Shown here piece by piece: positions 25,630 to 34,510 of a stretch of 64,000 bases of DNA. Source of the DNA: Micromonospora sp. NBC_01813 (GTDB lineage: Bacteria; Actinomycetota; Actinomycetes; Mycobacteriales; Micromonosporaceae); NCBI RefSeq assembly GCF_035917335.1, contig NZ_CP109067.1:5827001-5891000 (forward strand), in the 5' to 3' direction. The notes below the pieces were generated by a model. The model searched no databases, was not told the origin of the DNA, and was given only the letters and a program-made list of their open reading frames with translations. Position 1 is the first letter of the stretch, and every line of letters starts with the position of its first letter. The translations under genes and the position numbers were made by a program.

Positions 25630-27666
25630 CTACACCTCCCGCAGCCACAACAACTCGCACATCCGGTCGACCGCGCCGCGTAGGTGCCGCTTGTAGGTGG
25701 TGGCGGCCAGCCCGAGCCGGGCGGCCGCCGCATCCTGGGTGGTCGTCCCGGACAGGTAGGTGGCGACCAGCACCCGGTGCAGCTTCGCGTCGCGCGGATC
25801 GGTGCTCATCGACCGTGCGACCTCGACCAGCACCGCCCGCAGCGCCTCGGCCGGGTCGACCAGGGACCCGTGGGCGACGTCGGCCACCAACTTGCTCCTG
25901 ACGAGCGGGTTGCCACGCAACTCCACCGGATGGCCCAGATGCCGTAGCGCGGAGCGGACCGCCGCGTCGAACGCCGGCCGGGGCAGGACCGTCCGGGCCG
26001 ACGCCGGCCGGACTGTGCCACCGGGGCGGGTCGAGGTGGTCGTTTCCGTGCTGGCCGGCCCGGTCAGCGGCCAGGCGGTGACCCGGTCCGCCCACATGTC
26101 CAGTGGGACCGCCCGCCAGTCGTGCGCGTACAGGTCGTACGGCCGGCCGTCGACCGTCGGGCGGGGCCGGATCGGCAGGTGGTCGATGAACTCGGCGACC
26201 CCGACCGCGTCGTCGGCCAGGGTCAGGAACGACCAGGCCAGCCGCTGCGAGCGGATCCACCACTGCAGGGTACGGACGTGCATCAGGTCACGGACGGCGC
26301 CGCGCAGATGCTCCGGCAACGGATAGCTGAACCGGGTTAGCAGGATGTGCTCGCCGGACCGGGGCGGAGCGGACGCGGCGTGCGCCCACACCGCGGCGAC
26401 GACCGGGTCGGCCGCGATCTCGTCCGGGTCGGCAGCGGTGAGGCGCAGCGTCACCTGGAAACCGGCGATGATGCCGTCGCGGGAGTGCCGGTACACGTCG
26501 AACGCCGCCGGCTGGCGGTGCAGCCAGAAGTCGACCAGGCCGTCGTCGTCGCCGGCTTCCCGGACGATCCGCAGCAGCGTGTCACGGTCGGCGGGCAGCA
26601 CCTCGTCCGGGAACACCGAGCCGCCGCCGTGGCGCAGCGCGAACGGTGCCATGATCGGGCTGTCCTGCAGGATGTGGTAGACCGAGCGGACCGCAGGTAG
26701 CACCGCGTCACCGCTGGCGGCGCGGGCCCGCTGCAGCAGGTGCGCCGCCACTCGGGCGTGCATCACCTGGTAGCCGTGCGGGTCCCGCCACCGTAGATCC
26801 GTGTCGAGCACGCTGCGCACCACGTCGTGCGGCACCACACCGTCCTGATCGCTTTCGACGAACGGCAGCCGGCGCAGCCAGGCGAACAGGTCGGCGGCGG
26901 GCTCGCCGACCACCGCGCGCAGCAGACCCTCGGTGGTGGTCAAGGCGTGCGAGCAGGTTTCCAGGGCGAGTCGGTGCTGTGCCGACGGCACGTCGCCGAC
27001 GAGTTGGTGCAGCAGCGTGGCGACGACGTCCGGGGTCGGCGCCCAGGCGGTGGCCGCGTCGTGGTCGCCGACCGCGACCGCCGCCGACAGGTTGAGGGCG
27101 AGCGGGTGGCCGCCGGCGAACCGCAGCACGGCGTCCCACAACTCGGGTGCGACGCCGCGCCGGTCGAGCAGTTCGGTCGCGGCGTCGCGCGGCAGACCAC
27201 CCAGCGCGGCCACCCGCAGCACCCCGGACCAGCCGAGGTCGGCGTCCCACTCGCGGTCTGGTGCGTGCTGGCTGGCGATCACCACCACCACGCCCTCCGG
27301 GACGCGGGGAAGGAACCGGTCGCGCAGCCAACTCTCCAGGCCCTGGCAGCGTTCGAAGGTGTCCACCAGCAGCACCGCCGGGGCGCCGTTGAGGGCCGCG
27401 TACGCCGCCGCCGTGAAGCCGGCCGGTGACGGATCGATGCCGGTGCAGTCGACCTGGACCACGATCCGTCCGGTGTCGCGGGCCAGCACCGCGAAGCGAC
27501 GCAGCAGCATGGACTTGCCGATGCCGCCCGGCCCGTACAGGTACCAGACCGGGTGGCTGCCGGGCGCGCCGGCGAGCGCGGCCTGGAAGGCGGCAAGTTC
27601 GGCGGTACGGCCGACGAACGCCTCGTCGCGGGCCACACCCAGCCTGTCTGCCAGTCGAGCAGCCAC
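25630..27666 (-). CDS. P-loop NTPase regulator-like protein, paralog B
   Basis: This 678-residue protein is a full-length paralog of the convergent neighbour, sharing the P-loop (YGPGGIGKSMLLRRF), LLVDTFERCQGLESWLRDRFLPR, the FAGGHPLAL motif, and a C-terminal helix-turn-helix (TTTQDAAAARLGLAATTYKRHL). It starts at GTG 27666 with a GGGGGG ribosome binding site. Only 10 bp separate the two stop codons. The STAND-like architecture suggests a signal-gated regulator. A Thr/Pro-rich insertion near residue 545-565 distinguishes it from paralog A. Confidence 0.8.
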   Translation of the reverse strand: MAARLADRLGVARDEAFVGRTAELAAFQAALAGAPGSHPVWYLYGPGGIGKSMLLRRFAVLARDTGRIVVQVDCTGIDPSPAGFTAAAYAALNGAPAVLLVDTFERCQGLESWLRDRFLPRVPEGVVVVIASQHAPDREWDADLGWSGVLRVAALGGLPRDAATELLDRRGVAPELWDAVLRFAGGHPLALNLSAAVAVGDHDAATAWAPTPDVVATLLHQLVGDVPSAQHRLALETCSHALTTTEGLLRAVVGEPAADLFAWLRRLPFVESDQDGVVPHDVVRSVLDTDLRWRDPHGYQVMHARVAAHLLQRARAASGDAVLPAVRSVYHILQDSPIMAPFALRHGGGSVFPDEVLPADRDTLLRIVREAGDDDGLVDFWLHRQPAAFDVYRHSRDGIIAGFQVTLRLTAADPDEIAADPVVAAVWAHAASAPPRSGEHILLTRFSYPLPEHLRGAVRDLMHVRTLQWWIRSQRLAWSFLTLADDAVGVAEFIDHLPIRPRPTVDGRPYDLYAHDWRAVPLDMWADRVTAWPLTGPASTETTTSTRPGGTVRPASARTVLPRPAFDAAVRSALRHLGHPVELRGNPLVRSKLVADVAHGSLVDPAEALRAVLVEVARSMSTDPRDAKLHRVLVATYLSGTTTQDAAAARLGLAATTYKRHLRGAVDRMCELLWLREV

Positions 27667-27698
27667 CGCACCCCCCAGTGAACCGGCCTGAGGGGATA

Positions 27699-29900
27699 CT
27701 ACTGTGGGTCACTGCCGACGGCGAAGGCCTCCCTGGATGGGGCGCTAAGCGGTAGTATTTCCTCGCTGGACGGTGGCGGATCGTCGCGCTGCGTGCCCGG
27801 ACGCCACCAGTTCGCCCGGCCGAGCAGCGCCATCGTGGCCGGCACCAGCAGCCCTCGGATGATCGTCGCGTCCACTGTGATCGCCACCGCCATGCCGAGG
27901 CCGAACATCTTCACCACCGGGTTCGGGTTGACCACGAAACTGGCGAAGACGCACACCATGATCAACGCGGCGGAGGTGATCACCCGGCCGGTCGCGGCCA
28001 GCCCGGTCCGCACCGACAGCAGGTTGTCACCGGTGCGCTGCCAACTTTCGCCGACCGCCGTCAACAGGAAAACCTCGTAGTCCATCGAGAGGCCGAACAG
28101 CAGCGCGAACAGCATCATCGGCACGTACGACTCGACCGCGATCGGGCCGTCCAGCCCGGTCAGTTCGACACCCCAGCCCCAGACGAAGACGGCGACCAGC
28201 GCGCCGTACGCGGCCCCGACCGAGAGCAGGTTCATCACCGCGGCCTTCACCGCCAGCACCGGTGCCCGGAACGCGAACAGCAGCAACAACGCCGAGACCA
28301 CGACCACCACCCCGATGACCCAGGGCATCCGGTCGCCGACCCGTTCGCCGAGATCGGACTTGATCGCCGGGGCGCCGGTGACGTGCAACTGCCCGCCGTC
28401 CGGCGCGATGTCGCGCAGCGCGTCGATCGTGCCCACCGTGGCCGGATCACTCGCTGCGGTAGTGGGCTGTACGCGTACCGTGGCGACCTGGCCGTCGGCC
28501 GAGACGACGGGCGGCCCTGCGGCGGCGACCCCGGCGGTGGCCGCGACCTGCTGGCGCAGCGTCAGCAGCCGTGGATCGTCGGCACCGGTGACCGGGCTGT
28601 CCCAGCCGACGACGACGCTGAGCATGGCGTTGACGCCGGGCCCGAAGCCCTCGGCCATCAGGTCGTGACCGACGCGGCTGGAGCTGCCGGGCGGATCGTC
28701 GCCGGCGTCGAGCTGCCCGAGTTGCAGGGCGGTCGTGGGCGCGGCGAGCAGCAGGAGCAGCAGCGCGCTGCCGATCGCGTACCAGGCGGGGCGGCGGGTG
28801 ACCCGGGCGGCGAGCCGTCCCCAGAAGGCACCGCTGTCGCCGTTGTCGCGTCCCCGGCGTAGTCCGGGGACCCGCAGGGCGTTGATCCGCTGGCCGAGCA
28901 CGGTCAGCGACGCCGGTAGCAGCGTGGTGGCGGCGGCGACCGCGACCAGCACCACCAGCGCCGCCGTCCAGCCCAGCGTGGTCAGGATCGGCACCTGGGC
29001 GACGGCCAGTCCGGCCAGCGCGACCATCACGGTGCCGCCGGCGAACAGCACCGCACTGCCGGACGAGGCGACCGTGGCGACGATCGCCGGCTCGACCGCC
29101 ATGCCGCCGTCGAGGAGCGCCCGGTAGCGGGTGACCAGGAACAACGCGTAGTCGATGCCGACGCCGAGGCCGATCATCGTGGCCAGGGTGGTAGCCACGC
29201 CGGGCAGGTCGGTCAGGTGGCCGGCCAGCCCGATGCCGCCGACCCCGACGACCAGCGTCAGCACCCCGGTCACCAGCGGCAACCCGGCGGCGACCAGGCC
29301 ACCGAAGACGAGCACCAGGACGATCACCGCGACGCCCAGGCCGAGCAGTTCGCTGGTGTGGGTGTTGGTGCCCTGGCGGGCGAGCGGGCCGCCGGGCACC
29401 GTCTGGATGTCGGCGTCGCGGGCCGGCGCGGCGGCGGCGACGATGTCGTCGGACATCTGCGGGGTCACCGAGCGGGGACCGACATCCAGCCGTACGGTCG
29501 CGTAGCCGATCCGTCCGTCGGCGCTGATCGTGCCGGCCTCGACGCTGGGCGGGGTCACCGACACCACGTGCGCCACGTCGGTGACCTCGGTGAGCGCGGC
29601 GGCGATCGCGGCGGCGTTGGTCGGGTCGTCGAGCCGGCCGACACCAGCTTCGAAGATCAACTGCCCGGTGGCGTCGTCGCTGCCCGGGAAGTGCGCGTCG
29701 GCCAGGTCCCGGCCGAGTTGCCCGTCGCTGCCGGGCAGCGCGACGTCCTCCTCGGTCGGCCGGCCGAAGCCGACGATCAGCGCGGCCACGGTGATGGTGA
29801 GCAGCACCCAGGCGCTGATCACCCACCAGGGCCGGCGGACCACGGCCGCGCCGATCGCGCCCATCATCCGGTGGACCGCACCGGTCTCCACAGTGTTCAC
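27699..29900 (-). CDS. MMPL/RND-family transporter
   Basis: This 733-residue protein has the two-fold RND/MMPL layout: helix near the N-terminus, large extracytoplasmic loop, five-helix bundle with GLGVGIDYALFLVTRYR, then a second loop and bundle with GLSMDYEVFLLTAVGE. In actinobacteria MMPL proteins export lipids or siderophores; cargo here is unknown. It starts at GTG 29900, preceded by GGGAG. The upstream DUF2993 gene ends 13 bp before it, so the two likely form one operon and the DUF2993 protein may hand lipid to the transporter. Confidence 0.92.
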   Translation of the reverse strand: MNTVETGAVHRMMGAIGAAVVRRPWWVISAWVLLTITVAALIVGFGRPTEEDVALPGSDGQLGRDLADAHFPGSDDATGQLIFEAGVGRLDDPTNAAAIAAALTEVTDVAHVVSVTPPSVEAGTISADGRIGYATVRLDVGPRSVTPQMSDDIVAAAAPARDADIQTVPGGPLARQGTNTHTSELLGLGVAVIVLVLVFGGLVAAGLPLVTGVLTLVVGVGGIGLAGHLTDLPGVATTLATMIGLGVGIDYALFLVTRYRALLDGGMAVEPAIVATVASSGSAVLFAGGTVMVALAGLAVAQVPILTTLGWTAALVVLVAVAAATTLLPASLTVLGQRINALRVPGLRRGRDNGDSGAFWGRLAARVTRRPAWYAIGSALLLLLLAAPTTALQLGQLDAGDDPPGSSSRVGHDLMAEGFGPGVNAMLSVVVGWDSPVTGADDPRLLTLRQQVAATAGVAAAGPPVVSADGQVATVRVQPTTAASDPATVGTIDALRDIAPDGGQLHVTGAPAIKSDLGERVGDRMPWVIGVVVVVSALLLLFAFRAPVLAVKAAVMNLLSVGAAYGALVAVFVWGWGVELTGLDGPIAVESYVPMMLFALLFGLSMDYEVFLLTAVGESWQRTGDNLLSVRTGLAATGRVITSAALIMVCVFASFVVNPNPVVKMFGLGMAVAITVDATIIRGLLVPATMALLGRANWWRPGTQRDDPPPSSEEILPLSAPSREAFAVGSDPQ

Positions 29901-29913
29901 TACTGCTCCCTGC

Positions 29914-30774
29914 CTATCTGCATGATGTGGTGTCGAAGCGCGGTGTCGAGCCGGCGGGCCCGATGCCCCCGCCGCCGACGGTGATCGACTCTCCGGTGAC
30001 CTCCAGCCGCAGCCCGTCGGCGGTCACCGTCAGATCGTGGTAGGACAAACCGGTCGGCAGTTCGGGGAGCTCCCGCTCCAGCTGGCGGTCACCGAGGACC
30101 CCGGCCAACCGGTCGGCGGAGCGGCGCATCCCGAACACTTCGACCTCGACCGGCTCGATGCGCAGCGTCCGACCGTCGAGCACGGGTACGGCGTACAGGG
30201 TGATCGGCAGCGCCTGGCCGAACATGTCCGCGGTCAGTTCGACCACCAGTTGGCCGGCGTCGCTGCCCCGGATCCGTAGGTCGGCCCCGGCCAGCGGGCT
30301 GTCGCCGGTGCCGCCATCCCCGGTCCCGCCGAGCCGGTCGCCGGCCAGCTCGGCGAGTTGCGTGACGTCGACGGTCACCGCGGCGTGCAGCCGGCCGATC
30401 CGGGCACTGAGCGAGCCGTCGCTGCCGGCCGCACCGGCACCGCCGCCGCGGAGCAGGTTGCCGTCGATCTCGACGTCGTGGATCTCGGCGGCCAGCTCGG
30501 TGATGGGCAGCTCGCCCCGGCCCAGTTGGCCGGTGCGGACGGTGAGACCGGTGAACCGCCCGGTCGACACCTGGCTGATGAACGGGAACCCGTGCACGGT
30601 GACCTGCGGCGGGGCGGGCAGCCCGGTGGCGCAGGCGATGGCGTCGGCGAGTCGGCCGGCGACCACCCGGGCGGCGATCCGGTCGGCGGTGACCAGCGTG
30701 CCGGCGACGAGCCCGACCACCGCCACCGCGACCAGCAGCCACGCCCGTCGGCCCCGAGGTCTCCAGATACGCAT
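29914..30774 (-). CDS. DUF2993 (LmeA-like) lipid-binding membrane protein
   Basis: This 286-residue protein has one N-terminal membrane anchor (LLVAVAVVGLVAGTLVTADRI), then the extracytoplasmic DUF2993 domain. That domain has the typical VTVHGFPFISQVSTGRFTGLTV motif and ends with a second repeat (LPTGLSYHDLTVTADGLRLEV). LmeA of mycobacteria is a phospholipid-binding periplasmic protein needed for mannan elongation and MmpL3 stability, so pairing with an MMPL transporter makes sense. The family assignment is from pattern; the lipid is unknown. Confidence 0.85.
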   Translation of the reverse strand: MRIWRPRGRRAWLLVAVAVVGLVAGTLVTADRIAARVVAGRLADAIACATGLPAPPQVTVHGFPFISQVSTGRFTGLTVRTGQLGRGELPITELAAEIHDVEIDGNLLRGGGAGAAGSDGSLSARIGRLHAAVTVDVTQLAELAGDRLGGTGDGGTGDSPLAGADLRIRGSDAGQLVVELTADMFGQALPITLYAVPVLDGRTLRIEPVEVEVFGMRRSADRLAGVLGDRQLERELPELPTGLSYHDLTVTADGLRLEVTGESITVGGGGIGPAGSTPRFDTTSCR

Positions 30775-30829
30775 GCGGAGATTGCACCGGGCCCGGTTGC
30801 AAGCCCGACGGGAGTTGGATGAAAGTTCG

Positions 30830-31294
30830 TTAAGACCGCTGGAGGGTCCTCGTCAAGAAGGCGCTGTTCGGGTCGTCCCGGTACGCGCCGAACGGGGCGC
30901 ACGGGACGAAGCCGGCTTTCGCGTACAGCGATCGGGCGGGAGCGAAGAACTCCATGCTGCCGGTCTCCAACGAGATCCGCGCGATGCCACGTGAGCGGGC
31001 GTCCCGGAGCAGGTGGTCCAGGATTCGGCTGGCGATTCCCCGCCCGCGCAGGTGCGGCGCGGTACGCATGCTCTTGAGCTCTTCGTGGCCCGGCTCCACC
31101 GCCGCGAGGGCGCCGGTGCCGACGATCTCGCCCGCGTCGAGCGCGACCCAGAGGCGGACGCCCGGCTTGCGCAGCCCGTCCAGATCGAGCGCGTGCCGGC
31201 TCTCGGCGGGAGCGGTGGGCGCGATGTCGTCCAGGTGGGCCTGCAGGAAGGCGTGCAGGCCCGGGTCGGTGAAGTCGGCGGGTTCGATACTCAC
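30830..31294 (-). CDS. GNAT-family N-acetyltransferase
   Basis: This 154-residue protein is a single GNAT domain with the acetyl-CoA pyrophosphate loop HLRGRGIASRILDHLL, the preceding strand EELKSMRTAP and the C-terminal FYxK-like SLYAKAGFVPC. Substrate unknown. GTG 31294 overlaps the stop of the upstream AraC gene by 4 bp (GTGA), indicating translational coupling and one operon. Longer open frame upstream is a shadow of the AraC gene. Confidence 0.9.
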   Translation of the reverse strand: MSIEPADFTDPGLHAFLQAHLDDIAPTAPAESRHALDLDGLRKPGVRLWVALDAGEIVGTGALAAVEPGHEELKSMRTAPHLRGRGIASRILDHLLRDARSRGIARISLETGSMEFFAPARSLYAKAGFVPCAPFGAYRDDPNSAFLTRTLQRS

Positions 31295-32169
31295 TGGTGG
31301 AGTGGCCACATGCTGTCCTGACTGGGTGGTACGCCGAACTGGCGGCGGTACTCGCGGCTGAACTGGGACGGACTGTCGTAGCCGACGTGCCGGCTGACGC
31401 TGGTGACGTCCTTGGTCCGGGTGGCGAGCAGGAGCCGGGCCTCCTGCAGCCGGATCTGTTTCTGAAACTGGATCGGGCTCATCGCGGTGACCGCCTGGAA
31501 GTTGCGGTGGAAGGCGGAGACGCTCATGCCGGACAGCTGCGCCAGATTCTCCACCTTGAAGGACCTGGCGTAGTGGTCGCGGATCCACCGGACGGCGCGC
31601 GCGACGTGGCTGAGGCTGCTGTCGGCGAGACCGAGTTGGCGGACGATGGCACCCTGCTCGCCGGTGATGACCCGCCAGAGGATCTCCCGCTTGATCAGCG
31701 GCGCCAGCACCGCCAAGTCGCGTGGCCGGTCGAGCAGGTGCAGCAGCCGGAGCACCGCGTCGATCAACTCGTCGGGGGCGTCGCTGACGGCCAGGCCGGA
31801 CCGGGTGCCGGCGCCGATGGGCGGCAGGTCGCCGGGGGCGGCCTGCAGCAGGAGCTCGGCGATGGTGTTCGGCCGCAGGATGATGCCGAAGCCGAGGGCC
31901 GGCACATCGGGGCTCGGATCGACGAAGTGGCCGGTGACCGGCAGGTCCACCGACGCGATCAGGTACTGCCCGGCGTGGTACTCGTACACGCGGTCGCCCA
32001 GCGCAAGCCGCTTGCCGCCCTGCGCGATGAGCGCCAGCACGGTGCCGGACATGGACGACGACGGTGGAGCCGGCTGCTCGATCTTGGAGATCAGCACGTC
32101 CTCGATCGGGGTGCTCTGGTCGGGTCGGGCGTGCCGGGCGAGCGCGGCGCGGAGTTCCTCAAGGCCCAT
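31291..32169 (-). CDS. AraC-family regulator with cupin-like N-terminal domain
   Basis: This 292-residue regulator has an AraC_N-type cupin half (GKRLALGDRVYEYHAGQYLIASVDLPVTGHF) and a C-terminal double helix-turn-helix (NLAQLSGMSVSAFHRNFQAV and TSVSRHVGYDSPSQFSREYRRQFG). Proteins of this subgroup typically sense an oxidised or aldehyde-like compound and turn on neighbouring dehydrogenase/reductase genes. The divergent operon (monooxygenase, alpha/beta hydrolase, SDR, 32327-34424) is the natural target. It is coupled to the GNAT gene downstream. Confidence 0.9.
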   Translation of the reverse strand: MGLEELRAALARHARPDQSTPIEDVLISKIEQPAPPSSSMSGTVLALIAQGGKRLALGDRVYEYHAGQYLIASVDLPVTGHFVDPSPDVPALGFGIILRPNTIAELLLQAAPGDLPPIGAGTRSGLAVSDAPDELIDAVLRLLHLLDRPRDLAVLAPLIKREILWRVITGEQGAIVRQLGLADSSLSHVARAVRWIRDHYARSFKVENLAQLSGMSVSAFHRNFQAVTAMSPIQFQKQIRLQEARLLLATRTKDVTSVSRHVGYDSPSQFSREYRRQFGVPPSQDSMWPLHQ

Positions 32170-32326
32170 ACGGCGATTGAAGCATCAAACGATCCTTTCG
32201 ACAAGAAGAGGATCAGGCAAGAGCCTGCCAGCTTCGTTCTAACGTTTCTGCTGCTCATGGTGATTGTATTGGTCCTGTCGATGACGCGGGAGCGCACCGC
32301 CGCTCCGCAATCGGGAAGGTCTCACC
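32170..32326. promoter_or_regulatory. Divergent promoter region, AraC / monooxygenase operon
   Basis: This 157-bp spacer is noticeably more A/T-rich than its surroundings, as expected for promoters. It should contain the AraC-type binding sites controlling both directions. A GGAAGGT ribosome binding site precedes the ATG at 32327. No clear direct repeat was pinned down. Confidence 0.45.
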
Positions 32327-32632
32327 ATGATCGTCGGGCACGGCTTCCACGCCACCATGACCGCACAACCCGGCAAGGGCGACGAGATCGTCGAGCTGCT
32401 GCTGCGCGCCCCGTCGCTGCCCAACGAGGACTGCGTCGTCTTCCTCGTCGGCCGCTCCGCCAGCAACCCCGACACCATCCACGTCACCGAGGGCTGGACC
32501 AGCCAGCAGGCGCACAGCGAGTTCTTCGCCACCGAGCCCGCGCAGGCACTGGTCGCCCAGCTCCAGGCGCTGCTGACCGGTGAATCGCAGTACACCGACC
32601 AGGTGCCGGTCGGCGGCAAAGCGGCCTTCTGA
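32327..32632 (+). CDS. Antibiotic biosynthesis monooxygenase (ABM) domain protein
   Basis: This 101-residue ferredoxin-like fold protein has the ABM pattern: MTAQPGKGDEIVELLL, then a strand series with HVTEGWTSQQAHSEFFATEPAQALVAQL. Family members are small cofactor-less monooxygenases or quinol-type oxygenases. It heads an operon with an esterase and an SDR, so it may act on the same small molecule. The AraC regulator upstream is the likely controller. Confidence 0.88.
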   Translation: MIVGHGFHATMTAQPGKGDEIVELLLRAPSLPNEDCVVFLVGRSASNPDTIHVTEGWTSQQAHSEFFATEPAQALVAQLQALLTGESQYTDQVPVGGKAAF

Positions 32633-32664
32633 AACCCGCCATCCCCACACATCGAGGACCAGCC

Positions 32665-33666
32665 ATGACCCTGCCCCGCCCCGAGCTCGACCCCGACCTG
32701 AGCGCCCTGATCGCCGACCTGCCGCTGATGCCCCAACTCGACGCCGAGACGCTCGCCCAGATCCGGCCGTTCTCGTCGATGCCGATCGAACCGCTGCTCG
32801 ACGGCCGCGCCATCGACCGGCGCGAGGTCACCATCGACGGCCCGGACGGCGCGCGGATCCCGCTGTCGATCCTGCGCCCCACCCAGGCCGAACAGAGCGG
32901 CCCGGCACCGTGCGTCTACTGGATCCACGGTGGCGGAATGGTGATGGGGGACCGCTACTCCCAGATCGACATCCCGCTGCAGTGGCTGGACCGGTTCGGC
33001 GCAGTGGTGATCTCGGTGGACTACCGGCTGGCGCCGGAGGTCAACGGCACTACCCTGGTCGACGACTGCTACGCCGGCCTGCTCTGGGCCGCCGACAACG
33101 CCGCTGAGCTGGGCATCGATCCGGCCAGGATCGTCGTCGCCGGTGCCAGCGCCGGCGGTGGCCTGGCCGCAGGGGTCACCCTGATGGCCCGCGACCGCCA
33201 GACACCGGTGCCGGTCGCCCAGGTGCTGATCGGCCCGATGCTCGACCACCGCAACGACACCGTCTCCAGCCGGCAGTACGCCGGCGTACCCGCTGTCTGG
33301 ACCCGCGAGATGAACGAGTTCGGCTGGCGATCGGTGCTCGCGGCGAGCAGCGGCGAGCCGGCCGGCCAGCAGGTGTCCCCGTACGTCTCACCCGCGCTGG
33401 CCGACGACCTCTCCGGCCTGCCCCGCACCTACCTCGACGCCGGCTCGGCCGAGGTCTTCCGCGACGAGACCGTCGACTACGCCACCCGGATCTGGGCGGC
33501 CGGCGGCCACGCCGAGCTGCACGTCTGGGCCGGCGGCTTTCACGGATTCGACGCGCTGTTCCCGCAGGCACCGCTGGCGGCCGCCGCCCGCAGCGCGCGC
33601 AGCGACTGGCTCTCCCGGGTCCTCGACATGGTCCCGGCTCACTCGAACGGACGGAAAGAACAATGA
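32665..33666 (+). CDS. Alpha/beta hydrolase, hormone-sensitive-lipase family
   Basis: This 333-residue hydrolase has the HSL-type oxyanion motif YWIHGGGMVMGD and nucleophile Ser162 in GASAGG. A late FRDETVDYATRIWAAGG stretch and HGFDALF supply the expected Asp and His. Such enzymes cut short-chain esters in the cytosol. It sits between the ABM and SDR genes, the SDR start overlapping its stop (ATGA). Start ATG 32665 follows a GAGGA-type binding site. Confidence 0.92.
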   Translation: MTLPRPELDPDLSALIADLPLMPQLDAETLAQIRPFSSMPIEPLLDGRAIDRREVTIDGPDGARIPLSILRPTQAEQSGPAPCVYWIHGGGMVMGDRYSQIDIPLQWLDRFGAVVISVDYRLAPEVNGTTLVDDCYAGLLWAADNAAELGIDPARIVVAGASAGGGLAAGVTLMARDRQTPVPVAQVLIGPMLDHRNDTVSSRQYAGVPAVWTREMNEFGWRSVLAASSGEPAGQQVSPYVSPALADDLSGLPRTYLDAGSAEVFRDETVDYATRIWAAGGHAELHVWAGGFHGFDALFPQAPLAAAARSARSDWLSRVLDMVPAHSNGRKEQ

Positions 33667-34424
33667 CGCGAGTAGCAATCGTCACCGGTGCCAGCTCCGG
33701 GATCGGGCAGAGCGCCGCCATCCAGCTCGCCCAGCGGGGCGCGGGGGTGATCCTCACCTACCACGGCAACGAGTCCGGGGCCCGCGACACCGTCGCCACC
33801 ATCGAGAAGGACGGCGGTGTGGCCGTCGCGCTCAAGTTGGACGTCGGTCGCTCGGCGACCTTCCCGGCCTTCCGCGACCAGGTGGTCGCGGCGCTGCGCG
33901 ACAACTGGCAGCGGGACACCTTCGACCATCTGGTCAACAACGCCGGCTTCGGCCAGTCGGCGGCGTTCGAGGAGACCACCGAGGAGATGTTCGACGGGCT
34001 GATGCAGGCCCTGCTCAAAGGCCCGTACTTCCTGACCCAGACGCTGTTGCCGCTGCTGGTCGATGGCGGCGGCATCGTCAACGTGGCCAGCAACTCGGCC
34101 ACCTTCGCCGGCATGGAGAGCGGCTACTCGGCGTACGGGACGATGAAGGGCGGTCTGATCGTCCTGTCCCGCTACCTGGCCAAGGAGCTCAGTGGACGCG
34201 GCATCCGGGTCAACTCGATCTCGCCTGGTGCGACCCGGACCCGGATCGGCGGCAACGCCTTCGAGCTGTACCCGGAGGTGATTCCGGAGATCGCGGCCAG
34301 GGTCGCCCTGGGCCGGCTCGGCGAGCCGGACGACATCGGCATGGTCATCGCGACCCTGCTCGGTGAGGAGGGTCGCTGGATCACCGCCCAGGACATCGAG
34401 GTCTCCGGCGGCTACAACCTGTAG
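33663..34424 (+). CDS. Short-chain dehydrogenase/reductase (SDR)
   Basis: This 253-residue classical SDR has the NAD(P)-binding TGASSGIG near residues 8-15, NNAGFG, NVASNSATFAG with the catalytic Ser, and the YGTMK (YxxxK) motif, plus SPGATRTRIGG. It reduces or oxidises a carbonyl/alcohol; the substrate is unknown. Its ATG overlaps the hydrolase stop, so the three genes are one operon. A strong hairpin terminator follows at 34458-34499. Confidence 0.93.
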   Translation: MTRVAIVTGASSGIGQSAAIQLAQRGAGVILTYHGNESGARDTVATIEKDGGVAVALKLDVGRSATFPAFRDQVVAALRDNWQRDTFDHLVNNAGFGQSAAFEETTEEMFDGLMQALLKGPYFLTQTLLPLLVDGGGIVNVASNSATFAGMESGYSAYGTMKGGLIVLSRYLAKELSGRGIRVNSISPGATRTRIGGNAFELYPEVIPEIAARVALGRLGEPDDIGMVIATLLGEEGRWITAQDIEVSGGYNL

Positions 34425-34457
34425 ACCATCTTCGGCCGGAGCTGATGTCTCTTCGAG

Positions 34458-34499
34458 CGTGATCCCGTTGGGGGATTTTGATCCCCCAACGGGATCACG
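34458..34499. terminator. Perfect 18-bp hairpin terminator
   Basis: Arms 34458-34475 and 34482-34499 pair perfectly around a TTTTGA loop, 33 bp after the SDR stop. The T-rich loop and position mark it as the operon terminator. Confidence 0.85.
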
Positions 34500-34510
34500 T
34501 CAGCAGGGTC

